Shown piece by piece: positions 13,112 through 21,817 of a stretch of 64,000 nt of DNA; the stretch's first letter is position 1; the number at the start of each line of letters is the position of its first letter. Location: the NCBI GenBank assembly GCA_041480065.1, contig JBGOZF010000020.1:1-64000 (forward strand), read 5' to 3'. Position numbers and translations under genes: made by a program. Under the pieces are notes generated by a model. That model had not been told where the DNA came from and made no database searches. It saw only the letters and a list, made by a program, of their open reading frames with translations. This DNA comes from Fen-999 sp041480065. GTDB taxonomy: Bacteria; Pseudomonadota; Gammaproteobacteria; Burkholderiales; Rhodocyclaceae.

Positions 13112-13843
13112 TTACAACTTGTATCCGCGATGGAGGGCGACGACGCCCGCGGCCATATTGAAATATTCGACCCGCTCCAGCCCGGCGCGTTCCATCATCG
13201 CTTTCAATGTCTCCTGGTCGGGATGCATGCGTATCGACTCGGCGAGATATTGATAGCTTTCGGCATCCTTGACGATCTTGGCGCCCAGCCAGGGTAACAC
13301 TTTGAACGAGTACAGATCGTAGAACGGCGCCAACGGCTCCCAGACCTTGGAGAACTCGAGCACCAGCAGTCGCCCGCCGGACCGCAGCACGCGGTGCATT
13401 TCCGAGAGCGCGACCTCCTTGTGGGTCATGTTGCGCAGGCCGAAGGCGACGCTGACGACATCGAAATGATCCGAGGGGAAAGGCAGCTTCTCCGCGTCGC
13501 ATTGCGCCACCGGCCCGAGCAGCCCTTCGTCGAGCATGCGATCGCGGCCGCGGCTCAACATCGCGTTGTTGATATCGGTCAGCCAGACCTCGCCGGTGGG
13601 GCCGGCGCGCTTGGCAAAGGCCGAGGCGAGGTCGCCGGTGCCGCTGGCGATATCGAGCACGCACTCGCCGCTGCGTACCCCGGATACCTGGATCGTGAAC
13701 GCTTTCCAGACGCGGTGCAGGCCCATCGACATGACGTCGTTCATCAGGTCGTATTTCTGGGCGACCGAGGAGAAGACGCCTTCGACGCGCTTGGCCTTCT
13801 CGGATTCGTTGACGGTTTCGAAGCCGAAGTGGGTTTCGCTCAT
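13112..13843 (-). CDS. ubiE: Ubiquinone/menaquinone C-methyltransferase UbiE
   Basis: A 243-aa SAM-dependent methyltransferase that performs C-methylation of demethylmenaquinol and 2-polyprenyl-6-methoxybenzoquinol. SAM motif I is VLDIASGTGDLASAFA (about residues 65-80); the family signatures KYDLMNDVMSMGLHRVWK and LEFSKVWEPLAPFYDLYSFKVLP are present. I place the start at ATG 13843 (MSETHFGFETV), which matches the family N-terminus; an in-frame ATG at 13858 would add five residues and overlap the upstream gene. It follows the DUF971 gene by 2 bases. Confidence 0.94.
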   Translation of the reverse strand: MSETHFGFETVNESEKAKRVEGVFSSVAQKYDLMNDVMSMGLHRVWKAFTIQVSGVRSGECVLDIASGTGDLASAFAKRAGPTGEVWLTDINNAMLSRGRDRMLDEGLLGPVAQCDAEKLPFPSDHFDVVSVAFGLRNMTHKEVALSEMHRVLRSGGRLLVLEFSKVWEPLAPFYDLYSFKVLPWLGAKIVKDAESYQYLAESIRMHPDQETLKAMMERAGLERVEYFNMAAGVVALHRGYKL

Positions 13844-13845
13844 GA

Positions 13846-14265
13846 TCAGTGCTTGCATCCGCCGCCGGACTTGGGCGGCAGCGTCGTCGAGTCGACGTCG
13901 CGACTGGCGCCCTCGGCCTGCAGGCGGATCAGGTAGGCCTGCCAGTAGGATTCATGGTTGATTCCCAGGTCGTACAGCAGATCCCAGGAGTAGATGCCGG
14001 AATTGTGGCCGTCGGAGAAATTGGGCTGGACGGCATAATTGCCGACCGCCTCGATGCCCGTGATTTCCACGTTGCGCTTGCCGGTCTGCAGGACTTCCTG
14101 ACCGGGGCCGTGGCCGCGCACCTCGGCGGAGGGGGAATGGACGCGCAGGAATTCATACGGCAGCTTGAAGTGCGCACCATCGGAGAAAGTGATCTCCATC
14201 AGCTTCGACTGCTGGTGTAGCTTGATTTCGGTCGGAATCGGGGTTTGCTTGTTGAGGCCGGCCAT
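13846..14265 (-). CDS. DUF971 (gamma-butyrobetaine hydroxylase-like N-terminal domain) protein
   Basis: A 139-aa protein of the DUF971/GBBH-like family: residues 10-100 show EIKLHQQSKLMEITFSDG, LPYEFLRVHSPSAEVRGHG and SGIYSWDLLYDLG. The family contributes a small, often metal-binding module. The C-terminal PPKSGGGCKH tail contains a terminal Cys-Lys-His. Stand-alone copies often sit directly upstream of ubiE in Betaproteobacteria, as here, but their role is unknown. It is the first gene of this minus-strand block and is divergent from phoB. Confidence 0.88.
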   Translation of the reverse strand: MAGLNKQTPIPTEIKLHQQSKLMEITFSDGAHFKLPYEFLRVHSPSAEVRGHGPGQEVLQTGKRNVEITGIEAVGNYAVQPNFSDGHNSGIYSWDLLYDLGINHESYWQAYLIRLQAEGASRDVDSTTLPPKSGGGCKH

Positions 14266-14333
14266 GGTTTAGACACTGCGTAAGTCGCGGGCGCTTATCA
14301 TAACGCAGTCGCCGGAAGGGCCGGACAGGGTCG

Positions 14334-14351
14334 ATGTCACAAAACCATCAT
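14334..14351 (+). promoter_or_regulatory. Candidate Pho box upstream of phoB
   Basis: ATGTCAC-AAAA-CCATCAT has the 7-4-7 architecture of the PhoB box (two CTGTCAT half-sites with an A/T-rich spacer). Each half matches 5 of 7 positions, and the spacer is AAAA. It lies 44 bases before the phoB ATG, where autoregulation by phosphorylated PhoB would be expected. The match is moderate and the call rests partly on position. Confidence 0.55.
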
Positions 14352-14395
14352 CTCCCGGAAATAGACTGCCAAGCTTCAATAGGGTTCCGAACGCC

Positions 14396-15088
14396 ATGGC
14401 TGCCACGATACTCGTAGTCGAAGACGAACCGGCGATTCAGACGCTGATCGCCATCAATCTCAGGCGTGCCGGCCATGAGGTTGTCACGGCGCTCGATGCC
14501 GAAACCGCGCAGCGCATGGTCAACGATGCCTTGCCGGACCTGATCCTGCTCGACTGGATGTTGCCCGGAATCAGCGGCCTGGAGCTGGCGCGCCGGCTGC
14601 GGGCCGACGGGCGCAGCCGCCAGGTGCCGATCATCATGCTGACGGCGCGCGGCGAGGAGCGCGACAAGGTCCAGGGTTTGGAAACCGGTGCCGACGACTA
14701 CATCACCAAGCCCTTCAGCCCGCGCGAACTGCTGGCCCGTATTCAGGCGGTGTTGCGTCGGCGGGCGCCCGAAGCGACCGAGGACGCGGTCGAGATGGGT
14801 GGCCTGCGCATCGATCCGGCAACCCATCGGGTCAACGCCGGCGGACAGCAAATCAGTCTCGGCCCGACCGAGTTCCGCTTGCTTCATTTTCTTGTCACCC
14901 ACCCGGAGCGGGTGCACACCCGCAGCCAGTTGCTCGACCAGGTCTGGGGCGACCATGTCTTCGTCGAGGAGCGCACCGTCGACGTGCATATCCGCCGGCT
15001 GCGCGGCGCGCTGGAGCCGACCGGCCTCGAGCGGATGATCCAAACCGTGCGCGGCAGCGGTTATCGCCTTTCCATCCAATCGGAATGA
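14396..15088 (+). CDS. phoB: Phosphate regulon response regulator PhoB
   Basis: A 230-aa OmpR/PhoB-family regulator. The receiver domain has the acidic pocket VVEDEP, phospho-acceptor Asp53 in LLDWMLPGISG, and the KPFSPRELLARIQAVLRR hinge. The winged-helix DNA-binding domain includes LGPTEFRLLHFLVTHPERVHTRSQLL and ERTVDVHIRRLR. The Trp in the DWMLPG motif and the long N-terminal match favour PhoB over other family members. Its stop overlaps the phoR start (ATGA, 4 bases). A candidate Pho box lies 44 bases upstream. Confidence 0.93.
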   Translation: MAATILVVEDEPAIQTLIAINLRRAGHEVVTALDAETAQRMVNDALPDLILLDWMLPGISGLELARRLRADGRSRQVPIIMLTARGEERDKVQGLETGADDYITKPFSPRELLARIQAVLRRRAPEATEDAVEMGGLRIDPATHRVNAGGQQISLGPTEFRLLHFLVTHPERVHTRSQLLDQVWGDHVFVEERTVDVHIRRLRGALEPTGLERMIQTVRGSGYRLSIQSE

Positions 15089-16326
15089 ATGACGCCGGGT
15101 TCTGGTTGCTGGTGGCGCTGGCGGCTATTCTGGCGCTTGCGTTGCTGCGGGACCGCTGGCATTTGCGTCGCCTGATCCGCTGGGTGGCCAGCCCCGTCGG
15201 GACCCCGGTACCCTCGGCCGCTGGACTGTGGGGCGACGCCTTCGCCGCGCTTTACCGGCGGGCTCGCTTCACCGCCGAGCAGCGCGCGCAACTGCACGAA
15301 GCCCTCGAGCGTTTTCGGCAGGCGGCCCAGGCGATGCCGGAAGGCGTCGCCATTCTCAATGCGAAGTTCGGCATCGAGTGGCTGAACAGCCAGGCCGAAC
15401 ACCTGCTCGGCCTCGACAACGAGCGCGACAACGGCGCTCCGATCGTCAATCTCGTGCGCGAACCGGAATTCGTCGCCTATCTGCAGGGCGGCGACTATGC
15501 CCTGCCCCGGCAGTTGCGTTCGATGCGCAAGCCCGGTAACAGCCTCGAGGTGCAGGCGATTCCCTTCGGCCAGGGACGCACCATGCTGCTGGCGCGCGAC
15601 GTAACCCAGCTCGAGCGCGTCGAAACCATGCGCCGGGATTTCGTCGCCAACGTTTCCCACGAACTCAAGACGCCGCTGACCGTCGTGCTGGGTTTCGTCG
15701 AGACCCTTGAGGATGGCTGGCACGACATGGCGCCGGCGGATATCCGCCGTTTCCTGGCCTTGTCGGCGGATCAGGCCAAGCGCATGCAGCGCCTGATCGA
15801 CGATCTGCTGACACTGTCGGCCCTTGAAACCGGTGCGCCGCCGCCGGAAGAACGGGTGGACATGGCCGCACTGCTGGCCGAGGTACGCGAAGAGGCGGTC
15901 GCCTTGTCCGCCGGTCGTCACAACGTCGTGATGAGCAATTCCGGGCCGGCAGCACTGCTCGGCAGCGCGCGGGAAATCCGCAGCGCCTTCGGCAATCTTG
16001 CCACCAACGCCATCCGCTACACGCCTACAGGGGGGCGCATAGAACTGGCGTGGCAGGACGCGGCCGACGGGGGTGCCTGCTTCTCGGTGAGCGATACCGG
16101 CATCGGCATCGAGCCGCAGCACCTCTCGCGTCTGACCGAACGCTTCTATCGGGTGGACCGGGGACGGTCGCGCGAAATGGGTGGTACCGGGCTGGGGCTT
16201 GCCATTGTCAAACATGCGCTGGAGCGGCACGGCGCCCACCTGAGCGTCGAGAGCCGGCCCGGCGAGGGCAGCCGCTTCGCAGCGACCTTTCCGTCCAGGC
16301 GGATTGCCGCTATGCAACCAGAGTGA
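15085..16326 (+). CDS. phoR: Phosphate regulon sensor histidine kinase PhoR
   Basis: A 413-aa membrane kinase that phosphorylates PhoB when phosphate is scarce. An N-terminal membrane anchor (FWLLVALAAILALALLRD) precedes a PAS domain (about 75-175; MPEGVAILNAKFGIEWLN). The HisKA domain has NVSHELKTPLTVVLGFVETL with His192, and the HATPase domain has DTGIGIEPQHLSRLTERFYRVD and GTGLGLAIVKHALERHGA. The short anchor with PAS and no large periplasmic loop is typical of PhoR. Its 3' end overlaps the convergent minus-strand gene by 17 bases. Confidence 0.93.
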   Translation: MNDAGFWLLVALAAILALALLRDRWHLRRLIRWVASPVGTPVPSAAGLWGDAFAALYRRARFTAEQRAQLHEALERFRQAAQAMPEGVAILNAKFGIEWLNSQAEHLLGLDNERDNGAPIVNLVREPEFVAYLQGGDYALPRQLRSMRKPGNSLEVQAIPFGQGRTMLLARDVTQLERVETMRRDFVANVSHELKTPLTVVLGFVETLEDGWHDMAPADIRRFLALSADQAKRMQRLIDDLLTLSALETGAPPPEERVDMAALLAEVREEAVALSAGRHNVVMSNSGPAALLGSAREIRSAFGNLATNAIRYTPTGGRIELAWQDAADGGACFSVSDTGIGIEPQHLSRLTERFYRVDRGRSREMGGTGLGLAIVKHALERHGAHLSVESRPGEGSRFAATFPSRRIAAMQPE

Positions 16327-17902
16327 AGGTGCAGCGCTCGAAGTTGGCGCCCTGAATCAGGAGATCCCCGAGCTTCACCGACACCTGGCGGTCCGTGAAG
16401 ACCTCGATGATGCGGCCGGGACTGTACCAGCCGGTCGGCAGTACCACCGAGACCGGCTCCTTCTGCGCCGGAACTGCGGGCAGGAAGAAGCCGCGCGTGT
16501 ATTTCTCGGTTGCCGCCACGCTGAGCCCGGTCGGTCGCACCGACATGGCCGCGGCCGGATTAGGCAGCACCTGAATCCCGGTCTGCAGCCGGCCATCCTT
16601 TTCCAGCAGCAGCCAGGTTACGCGGCCGAGCACGAAGCGCTTCGCGCCCGGCGCCTTCAGCGCCAGCAACTGACCATGTTCGACGCGTGGGCCGGTCGCC
16701 TCGCGATAGGCCCGGAATCCGTAGAGCGACTGGTCGGCGATGTCCCAGGTGTCGAGCGCGTGATCCCGCTGTGCGGTTTGCAGGCTGACCGGCTTTGCCG
16801 ACTCGACCATGCTGCCGAAGGTGACCATGCTGTCCACCTCGGCCCGCGAAAAGGTGCGTACATGGGCTGGCTGGGAGAACTCGCGTCCGGCGATGTGGAA
16901 ATAGATCGCGTCCGGCTCGTAGGCGACGGACAGAATGCCGCTCGCCTGGCTGCGCTCGAAACGTCGCGGCATCGCGGCCAGGCACCAGGGCCGGTAGAGC
17001 TGGAGCAGCAACCTCGATGCCTGCGCTTTTGCGCAGTCTCCCAGGCCGAGGCTGGCCGGGCTTTGCCCCACCTTCAGGTCGGCGAGCAGCCGTTGCACCA
17101 GGTCACCGAGCCTCGTGGTGTCGAACAGGCGGGCGGTGGTCGTGGCGGCAAGGTGATCGACCGGCAACAGGCCCCGATCCTGCATGAGGTCGATGCCGTA
17201 GCCGCGGCCGCCTGCATTGTCGTCCGGGCGGGCAACGGCGGTGAACGCCGACATCCTGCGTGCCCAGCGGATGATCAGCGAGAGCTCCCTGGCCGTGCGG
17301 CTGAAAGGGTTTGCCAGATCGACCAGCAGCACCGCGGCGTAGCTGGTCGTGCAAGTAACGGTGCCGCCGTCGTCGCCGAGAGGCTCCGCGACCGTCTGGT
17401 CCGCCAGGCCCCAGTCCTCCGCCGTATCGTAATACCCGTGCAGGTTCAGCCAGAGGCCGGCAGCGACGGCCCGGTGCGCGCGGTAGTACTCGATGATCGA
17501 CTGGCCGGCATAGTGGATGCAACGCTGACAGACCAGCGCCAACTGGTTCTGGATTGTTTCGCTGCTGCCGCCAAGCTGGGCCACGCGCGCGTAGCTGTCC
17601 GCCATCAGCCGCCACAGACCGACAGTGCGTTGGAATGCGGCCGTTTCGTCGTCGCTGGCCGGCAGCGGCTTGGACGCGTAGCGGGCCGCCAGGGCGTCTT
17701 GCAGGAAAGCCATCGGCTCCCGTGCCGATTCGAGAACGCCGAGGTACTCGGCAGCCGCCGGCGGTGCCTGAAACATCGCCTTCAGCAATGCGCCCAGGGC
17801 TTGGTGGGCGGCGGCGACATTGGTGATCGGCAGCGCGGCGATGACCTGGCGGCATTGATCCGCGGAGCGGGTGTCGACTGGAAGGATAGCCAGGGGGTCC
17901 AT
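16310..17902 (-). CDS. Uncharacterised protein, paralogue of its upstream neighbour
   Basis: A 530-aa protein that I do not recognise. It shares layout and motifs with the adjacent upstream product: a helical N-terminal half (LARRY-type and ALGALLKAMFQAPP helices) and a shared C-terminus, here RGFFLPAVPAQKEPVSVVLP then PTGWYSPGRIIEVFTDRQVS and GANFERCTF, against RGFLLPAI, PTGWFRSARRLEIYTDRP and GADFDRATY in the neighbour. No signal peptide or membrane segment is evident. ATG 17902 overlaps the neighbour's stop by one base (TGATG), so the pair is co-translated. A C-terminal atypical PilZ-like fold is possible, but I cannot demonstrate it. Confidence 0.75.
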   Translation of the reverse strand: MDPLAILPVDTRSADQCRQVIAALPITNVAAAHQALGALLKAMFQAPPAAAEYLGVLESAREPMAFLQDALAARYASKPLPASDDETAAFQRTVGLWRLMADSYARVAQLGGSSETIQNQLALVCQRCIHYAGQSIIEYYRAHRAVAAGLWLNLHGYYDTAEDWGLADQTVAEPLGDDGGTVTCTTSYAAVLLVDLANPFSRTARELSLIIRWARRMSAFTAVARPDDNAGGRGYGIDLMQDRGLLPVDHLAATTTARLFDTTRLGDLVQRLLADLKVGQSPASLGLGDCAKAQASRLLLQLYRPWCLAAMPRRFERSQASGILSVAYEPDAIYFHIAGREFSQPAHVRTFSRAEVDSMVTFGSMVESAKPVSLQTAQRDHALDTWDIADQSLYGFRAYREATGPRVEHGQLLALKAPGAKRFVLGRVTWLLLEKDGRLQTGIQVLPNPAAAMSVRPTGLSVAATEKYTRGFFLPAVPAQKEPVSVVLPTGWYSPGRIIEVFTDRQVSVKLGDLLIQGANFERCTFTLVA

Positions 17903-19515
17903 CAGGCAATATCTTCGTAAGTGGCCCGGTCGAAATCGGCACCGCGATCCAGAAGCTGGAGCAAGCTCACGTGGCGCGGACGATCCGTGTATATCTCGAG
18001 GCGGCGGGCGCTCCTGAACCACCCCGTAGGGATGACTATGGTAGCAGGGGCGCCGAGGGCGGTGATGGCCGGCAACAGAAATCCCCGCCGGTAGGGCTCG
18101 CTGGCGTCGTCGACGCCGGCGCAGCTTACGGCGATCGCTTCGGGGCGGCCGGGGATGATCAGCAGACCGGCGTGCAGGTTGGAATCCGCGCTCATCATGG
18201 CCCAGCGCAGGCAGCCGAGCAGCGGCGTCTGGGCTCCTTCGGGGCGCAGCGCCACGAGTTGGCCCTGGCCGATGCGCGCGCGCGCCTGGTCTGCCGGGTG
18301 GGAGACATGGACGCCGGCGGCAGATTCATTGTGGAGCTGCCATTCCTCCACCACCTGCCATTCCTCAGCCTGGTAGCCCTGCTGTTGGCTGAAACCGGTG
18401 GGCGCGCGGGAGTGGATGCGACCGAAGGTGGCAATTTCCTCGCGTTCCCGCCGCAGCGTGTCGTCGCTGGCATGGCCCGGCTGAGTGAAGACTTTGCGGC
18501 CCGACACGTAGTAATGAACCGCATCGACGCCGCAGATGATCTCGCACTTTCCGCTGGCCGACTGCCGATCGTGGCCGCGCACGGCGCCGCCCTTGCACCA
18601 GCGCCGATAGGTCTGCTTCAGCAGCATGCCACAGGCGGGCTGCACGCAGTCGCTGCCGAGTTGCAGCGTGACGGGTTCGGCACCGGAATCGAGCAGGCTG
18701 ATGCGCTTCTTCAGGCTGGTCCGCAGTCCCGAAGTGTCCAGCCAGCGAGCGCCGGCGCCCCGCATCGGCAGATAGCCGGCGGGCTCGTTCGATGCGAGGT
18801 CCACGCACAGCGGAATTGCCTTGGCATCCGGTTGCGGCGGCGCCGCCACGATATTGACCTTGGCTGCCCAGCGGCGCGACCAGTTGCCAACCCAGGCCAG
18901 ATGGCGCAGCGACAGTTCGTAGGGGCTTGCGGCGTGCAGCAGCATCGCCTCGGCATAGGCGGCACACAATGGAAAGGACGACTTGCCCATGCGGGCCGGG
19001 TCATCGACTTCGTGCGCGGCAACGCCGAGCCGCTCGGCCGTTCCGTAGAGCTCGTGCAAGACCCGCCAATGCTCGGGGGTCGGCTGATAACCGGCCCGAT
19101 AGGTATCGAGCTGGCTGTCCGCCAGGGTGCCCAGGGCACGGGCGATGGGCAGCGCCGCGTCGGTGGCGGCACCATCCTCGAGGGTGGCCAGCAGGCAGTG
19201 ACGATAGCCGACCAGCAAACTTTGCCAGAGCGCCAGAGTGCCTTCGAAGGCTGCCAGTTCGGGCGGAGCCAAAGGCAGCGCCCGGCCGATAAAGCGGCGG
19301 GCCGCCTCGCGCTGGACAAGCAATATCGGTTTGCGCAGCAATTCGAGAATGGCGAGCCGCTCGCCTGCCGGCAGCGCCTGGAGATTGAGCAGGTTCAACT
19401 GCCGCAGCAACTCGGCTTGGGCCTTGGGGGCGTTGGTCAAAGGCGTGTTGGCCAGCCAGGTCTTGCACTGCGCGGCGTTGGCGAATTCGGGACGTTTGGA
19501 GTCGGCAGTACTCAT
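17902..19515 (-). CDS. Uncharacterised protein, first of a paralogous pair
   Basis: A 537-aa cytoplasmic-looking protein. The N-terminus is helical (AQAELLRQLNLLNLQALPAG; LAILELLRKPILLVQREAAR), followed by a long central region with LTLQLGSD-like and CEIICGVDAVHYYVSGRKVF segments. The C-terminal beta-rich part contains GQLVALRPEGAQTPLLGCLR and LHAGLLIIPGRPEAIAV, then RGFLLPAI and PTGWFRSARRLEIYTDRP. The downstream gene is a diverged duplicate. Its start overlaps the HIT gene stop by 4 bases, so HIT, this gene and its paralogue form one transcription unit. Function unknown. Confidence 0.77.
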   Translation of the reverse strand: MSTADSKRPEFANAAQCKTWLANTPLTNAPKAQAELLRQLNLLNLQALPAGERLAILELLRKPILLVQREAARRFIGRALPLAPPELAAFEGTLALWQSLLVGYRHCLLATLEDGAATDAALPIARALGTLADSQLDTYRAGYQPTPEHWRVLHELYGTAERLGVAAHEVDDPARMGKSSFPLCAAYAEAMLLHAASPYELSLRHLAWVGNWSRRWAAKVNIVAAPPQPDAKAIPLCVDLASNEPAGYLPMRGAGARWLDTSGLRTSLKKRISLLDSGAEPVTLQLGSDCVQPACGMLLKQTYRRWCKGGAVRGHDRQSASGKCEIICGVDAVHYYVSGRKVFTQPGHASDDTLRREREEIATFGRIHSRAPTGFSQQQGYQAEEWQVVEEWQLHNESAAGVHVSHPADQARARIGQGQLVALRPEGAQTPLLGCLRWAMMSADSNLHAGLLIIPGRPEAIAVSCAGVDDASEPYRRGFLLPAITALGAPATIVIPTGWFRSARRLEIYTDRPRHVSLLQLLDRGADFDRATYEDIA

Positions 19516-19946
19516 AGGGCGATTCCCTTCACCTCAAGCGCGGCTGCGATCGCCATGCGCAGAGCCTCGGTCGCGGGTGTCGCCCGCACCGGAACCGGCC
19601 GCACCGGGGCGCTCCAGATGGCCGCCGGGAAATGGCTATCGTCGCGCCAGCGCGGTATCACGTGCCAATGTAGATGCGGCACCATGTTGCCGAGCGCAGC
19701 AAGATTGATCTTGTCCGGTGCCGCCAGTTGCCGGAGCGCGGACTCGACGGCGAAGACCACATTCATCAGGTGCTGGCGGGCGGCGGCCGCGAGGTCGGTG
19801 ATTTCGGCGACATGCGCGTGCCAGACGACCCGGCAGTAGCCGGGGAAACCCGCGCCCTCGGCGCCCTCGACACGCACGACGCGGCAGCGGTCATCTTCCC
19901 AGATGACTTCGCCGCCGGCAGATTGGCAGAGTTGGCAATCGTTCAT
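19512..19946 (-). CDS. HIT-family (histidine triad) nucleotide hydrolase/transferase
   Basis: A 144-aa protein with the catalytic histidine triad HLHWHVIPRW (His91, His93, His95), characteristic of HIT proteins that hydrolyse nucleoside phosphoramidates or dinucleoside polyphosphates. An N-terminal CQLC (Cys4, Cys7) resembles the half zinc site seen in some HIT members. The central GFPGYCRVVWHAHVAEI segment matches the family core. It leads a three-gene operon with two uncharacterised paralogues, overlapping the next start by 4 bases. The physiological substrate cannot be read from the sequence. Confidence 0.9.
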   Translation of the reverse strand: MNDCQLCQSAGGEVIWEDDRCRVVRVEGAEGAGFPGYCRVVWHAHVAEITDLAAAARQHLMNVVFAVESALRQLAAPDKINLAALGNMVPHLHWHVIPRWRDDSHFPAAIWSAPVRPVPVRATPATEALRMAIAAALEVKGIAL

Positions 19947-20174
19947 GGTTTTAGGTTAACCCAAAACACCCGGCATGCGCACTCGTAACTTTGAAGTATC
20001 CAGCAAGGCACCGGCGCCCGCCGGCCGGCCGTCTGGCGTTGTGCGCCGCCTGTCGGCGCCGTTGGGCCGGATTCTATCGCCCGGCCGCGCGCAACTCCCG
20101 TTCCGCCTAGAATGCCGCCAGCGTGGTGGCGCCTGCTGCTGCGAACCGCACCGTCATTTCCGGAGAGCCGCCCC

Positions 20175-21089
20175 ATGAATTGCCGCCGCGCCCTTGCCTG
20201 CGTCGCCCTGCTTGCCGCCTCGATGCTGGCCACCGCCGCCGATCAATCCGGCGCATCCCCATCTGCCGCCCAGGCCGAAATGGAGAGCGCGGTCACCCAA
20301 GCCAATGCCGTCACCAAACACGGGCCGGACAGGATCGTGGTCAAGGACCAGGCCGTGCTGAATCTGCCGGCGCAGTTCGGCTTCATTCCGGCCGCCGAGT
20401 CCGCCCGCCTGCTCAAGGCGATGGGCAACCGGCCGGGTGACGACCTTCTCGGCATCATCACGCCGGAGCAGGAGGGTGCGGAATGGTTCATGGTCGTGCG
20501 CTATGTCGCCGCCGGCTACATTCGCGACGAAGACGCCAAGGACTGGAATGCCGACGACCTGCTGAAAAGCATCCGCGAGGGCACCGAAGAAACCAACGCC
20601 GAACGGCGCAACCGCAAGCTGCCGGAACTGGAAGTGCTCGGTTGGGTGCAGGCGCCGCAGTACGAGGCTGCCACGCATCGCTTGGTCTGGTCGCTATCCT
20701 CGCGCGAGAAAGGCGCTACCAGCGATGCCGACAACGGCGTCAACTACAACACGCTGGTCCTCGGCCGTGAAGGCTATGTGAGCATGAACATGGTCGCCGG
20801 CGCGCGCGCGATCGAGGCCCTGAAGCCCACCGCACATGGGCTGCTCGCGAGCCTCGATTTTGCGGACGGCAAACGCTATGCCGATTTCAATTCGAGCACC
20901 GACAAGGTGGCCGAATACGGACTTGCCGCCCTGGTGGCGGGTGTCGCGGCCAAGAAGCTGGGGCTGTTGGCGGTGATCGCCGCCTTCGTCGTGAAGTTTG
21001 CCAAGGTGATCGGCATCGCCGCCATTGCCGGCCTGGGCGGTTTTGCGAAGTGGTTCGGCGGGCGCAAGAAGCCCGCCGACTCCGCATGA
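20175..21089 (+). CDS. DUF2167 membrane-anchored protein
   Basis: A 304-aa protein with a cleavable signal peptide (MNCRRALACVALLAASMLATAAD) and a C-terminal membrane segment (LGLLAVIAAFVVKFAKVIGIAAIAGLGGFAKWFGG) ending in a basic GRKKPADSA tail. The extracytoplasmic part has features of DUF2167: VLNLPAQFGFIPAAESARLL, EWFMVVRYVAAGYIRDEDAKDW and the NYNTLVLGREGYVSMNMV region. GGAGA lies 8 bases before ATG 20175. Its stop overlaps the start of an M50 protease gene by 4 bases. DUF2167 proteins are functionally unassigned. Confidence 0.86.
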   Translation: MNCRRALACVALLAASMLATAADQSGASPSAAQAEMESAVTQANAVTKHGPDRIVVKDQAVLNLPAQFGFIPAAESARLLKAMGNRPGDDLLGIITPEQEGAEWFMVVRYVAAGYIRDEDAKDWNADDLLKSIREGTEETNAERRNRKLPELEVLGWVQAPQYEAATHRLVWSLSSREKGATSDADNGVNYNTLVLGREGYVSMNMVAGARAIEALKPTAHGLLASLDFADGKRYADFNSSTDKVAEYGLAALVAGVAAKKLGLLAVIAAFVVKFAKVIGIAAIAGLGGFAKWFGGRKKPADSA

Positions 21090-21811
21090 TCAAGCTCCTC
21101 GCGGCGCTCTTCGCCGCCGGCAAACTGGGCAAGCTGCTGCTCACCGGCGGCACCATGCTGATCTCGGTGTTCGCCTACGCGCTGGTTTTCGGCCTGCCTT
21201 ACGCGGTCGGCTTCGTCGTTCTCATCCTGGTGCACGAGATGGGACATTACCTGGCGGCGCGGCGCCGGGGACTCGATGTCGGTGCGCCGACCTTCATACC
21301 CTTCGTCGGCGCATGGATCCAACTCAAGGATATGCCGCACGATGCCGAGACCGAGGCCTACATCGGCTTTGCCGGCCCGCTCGTCGGTACTCTGGGCGCT
21401 CTCGTCTGCTATTTTCTTGCCCGCAGCTACGACAGCGCGCTGCTGCTGGCGCTCTCCTACGCGGGATTCTTCCTGAACCTCTTCAACCTCATCCCGCTCT
21501 CGCCTTTCGACGGCGGCCGCATCACGGCGGTGCTCAGCCCGCGTCTTTGGCTCCTGGGGGTGCCGATCCTCGTCGGCCTGTTCCTCTACCGGCCCAGTCC
21601 GATGCTGGTGCTGGTGGCCGTGCTGGCGGCGCCTCAGGTCATGAAGGCATGGCGCTACGATCCCAATGCGCCGGAGAATGCCGCCTATTACCGCGCCGGA
21701 GCCGAGACCCGATTCACTTATGCCATCTACTATCTGGGACTGACGGCTTTCCTCGCCGTCATGACCGGGGACGTACACGAGATGCTGCAGAGCATGCCGG
21801 TACGAGGGTAG
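21086..21811 (+). CDS. Site-2-protease-like (M50) intramembrane metalloprotease homologue
   Basis: A 241-aa polytopic protein. The zinc site HEMGH (His50-His54) sits in a hydrophobic helix, and the second M50 motif appears as NLFNLIPLSPFDGGR (Asp in DGG). The membrane-core composition and spacing fit the short M50 family lacking a PDZ domain. ATG 21086 overlaps the DUF2167 stop (ATGA), indicating translational coupling, so the DUF2167 protein may be its substrate or partner. It converges on the RDD gene with a 6-base gap. Confidence 0.86.
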   Translation: MIKLLAALFAAGKLGKLLLTGGTMLISVFAYALVFGLPYAVGFVVLILVHEMGHYLAARRRGLDVGAPTFIPFVGAWIQLKDMPHDAETEAYIGFAGPLVGTLGALVCYFLARSYDSALLLALSYAGFFLNLFNLIPLSPFDGGRITAVLSPRLWLLGVPILVGLFLYRPSPMLVLVAVLAAPQVMKAWRYDPNAPENAAYYRAGAETRFTYAIYYLGLTAFLAVMTGDVHEMLQSMPVRG

Positions 21812-21817
21812 CGCCGG

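Noticed and set aside
16304..19839. Two long plus-strand frames opposite the paralogue pair
   Set aside because: Considered because the minus-strand proteins are unknown. The minus frames show ATGA/TGATG couplings and a shared motif set; the plus frames show Gln/Arg/Gly-rich shadow composition.
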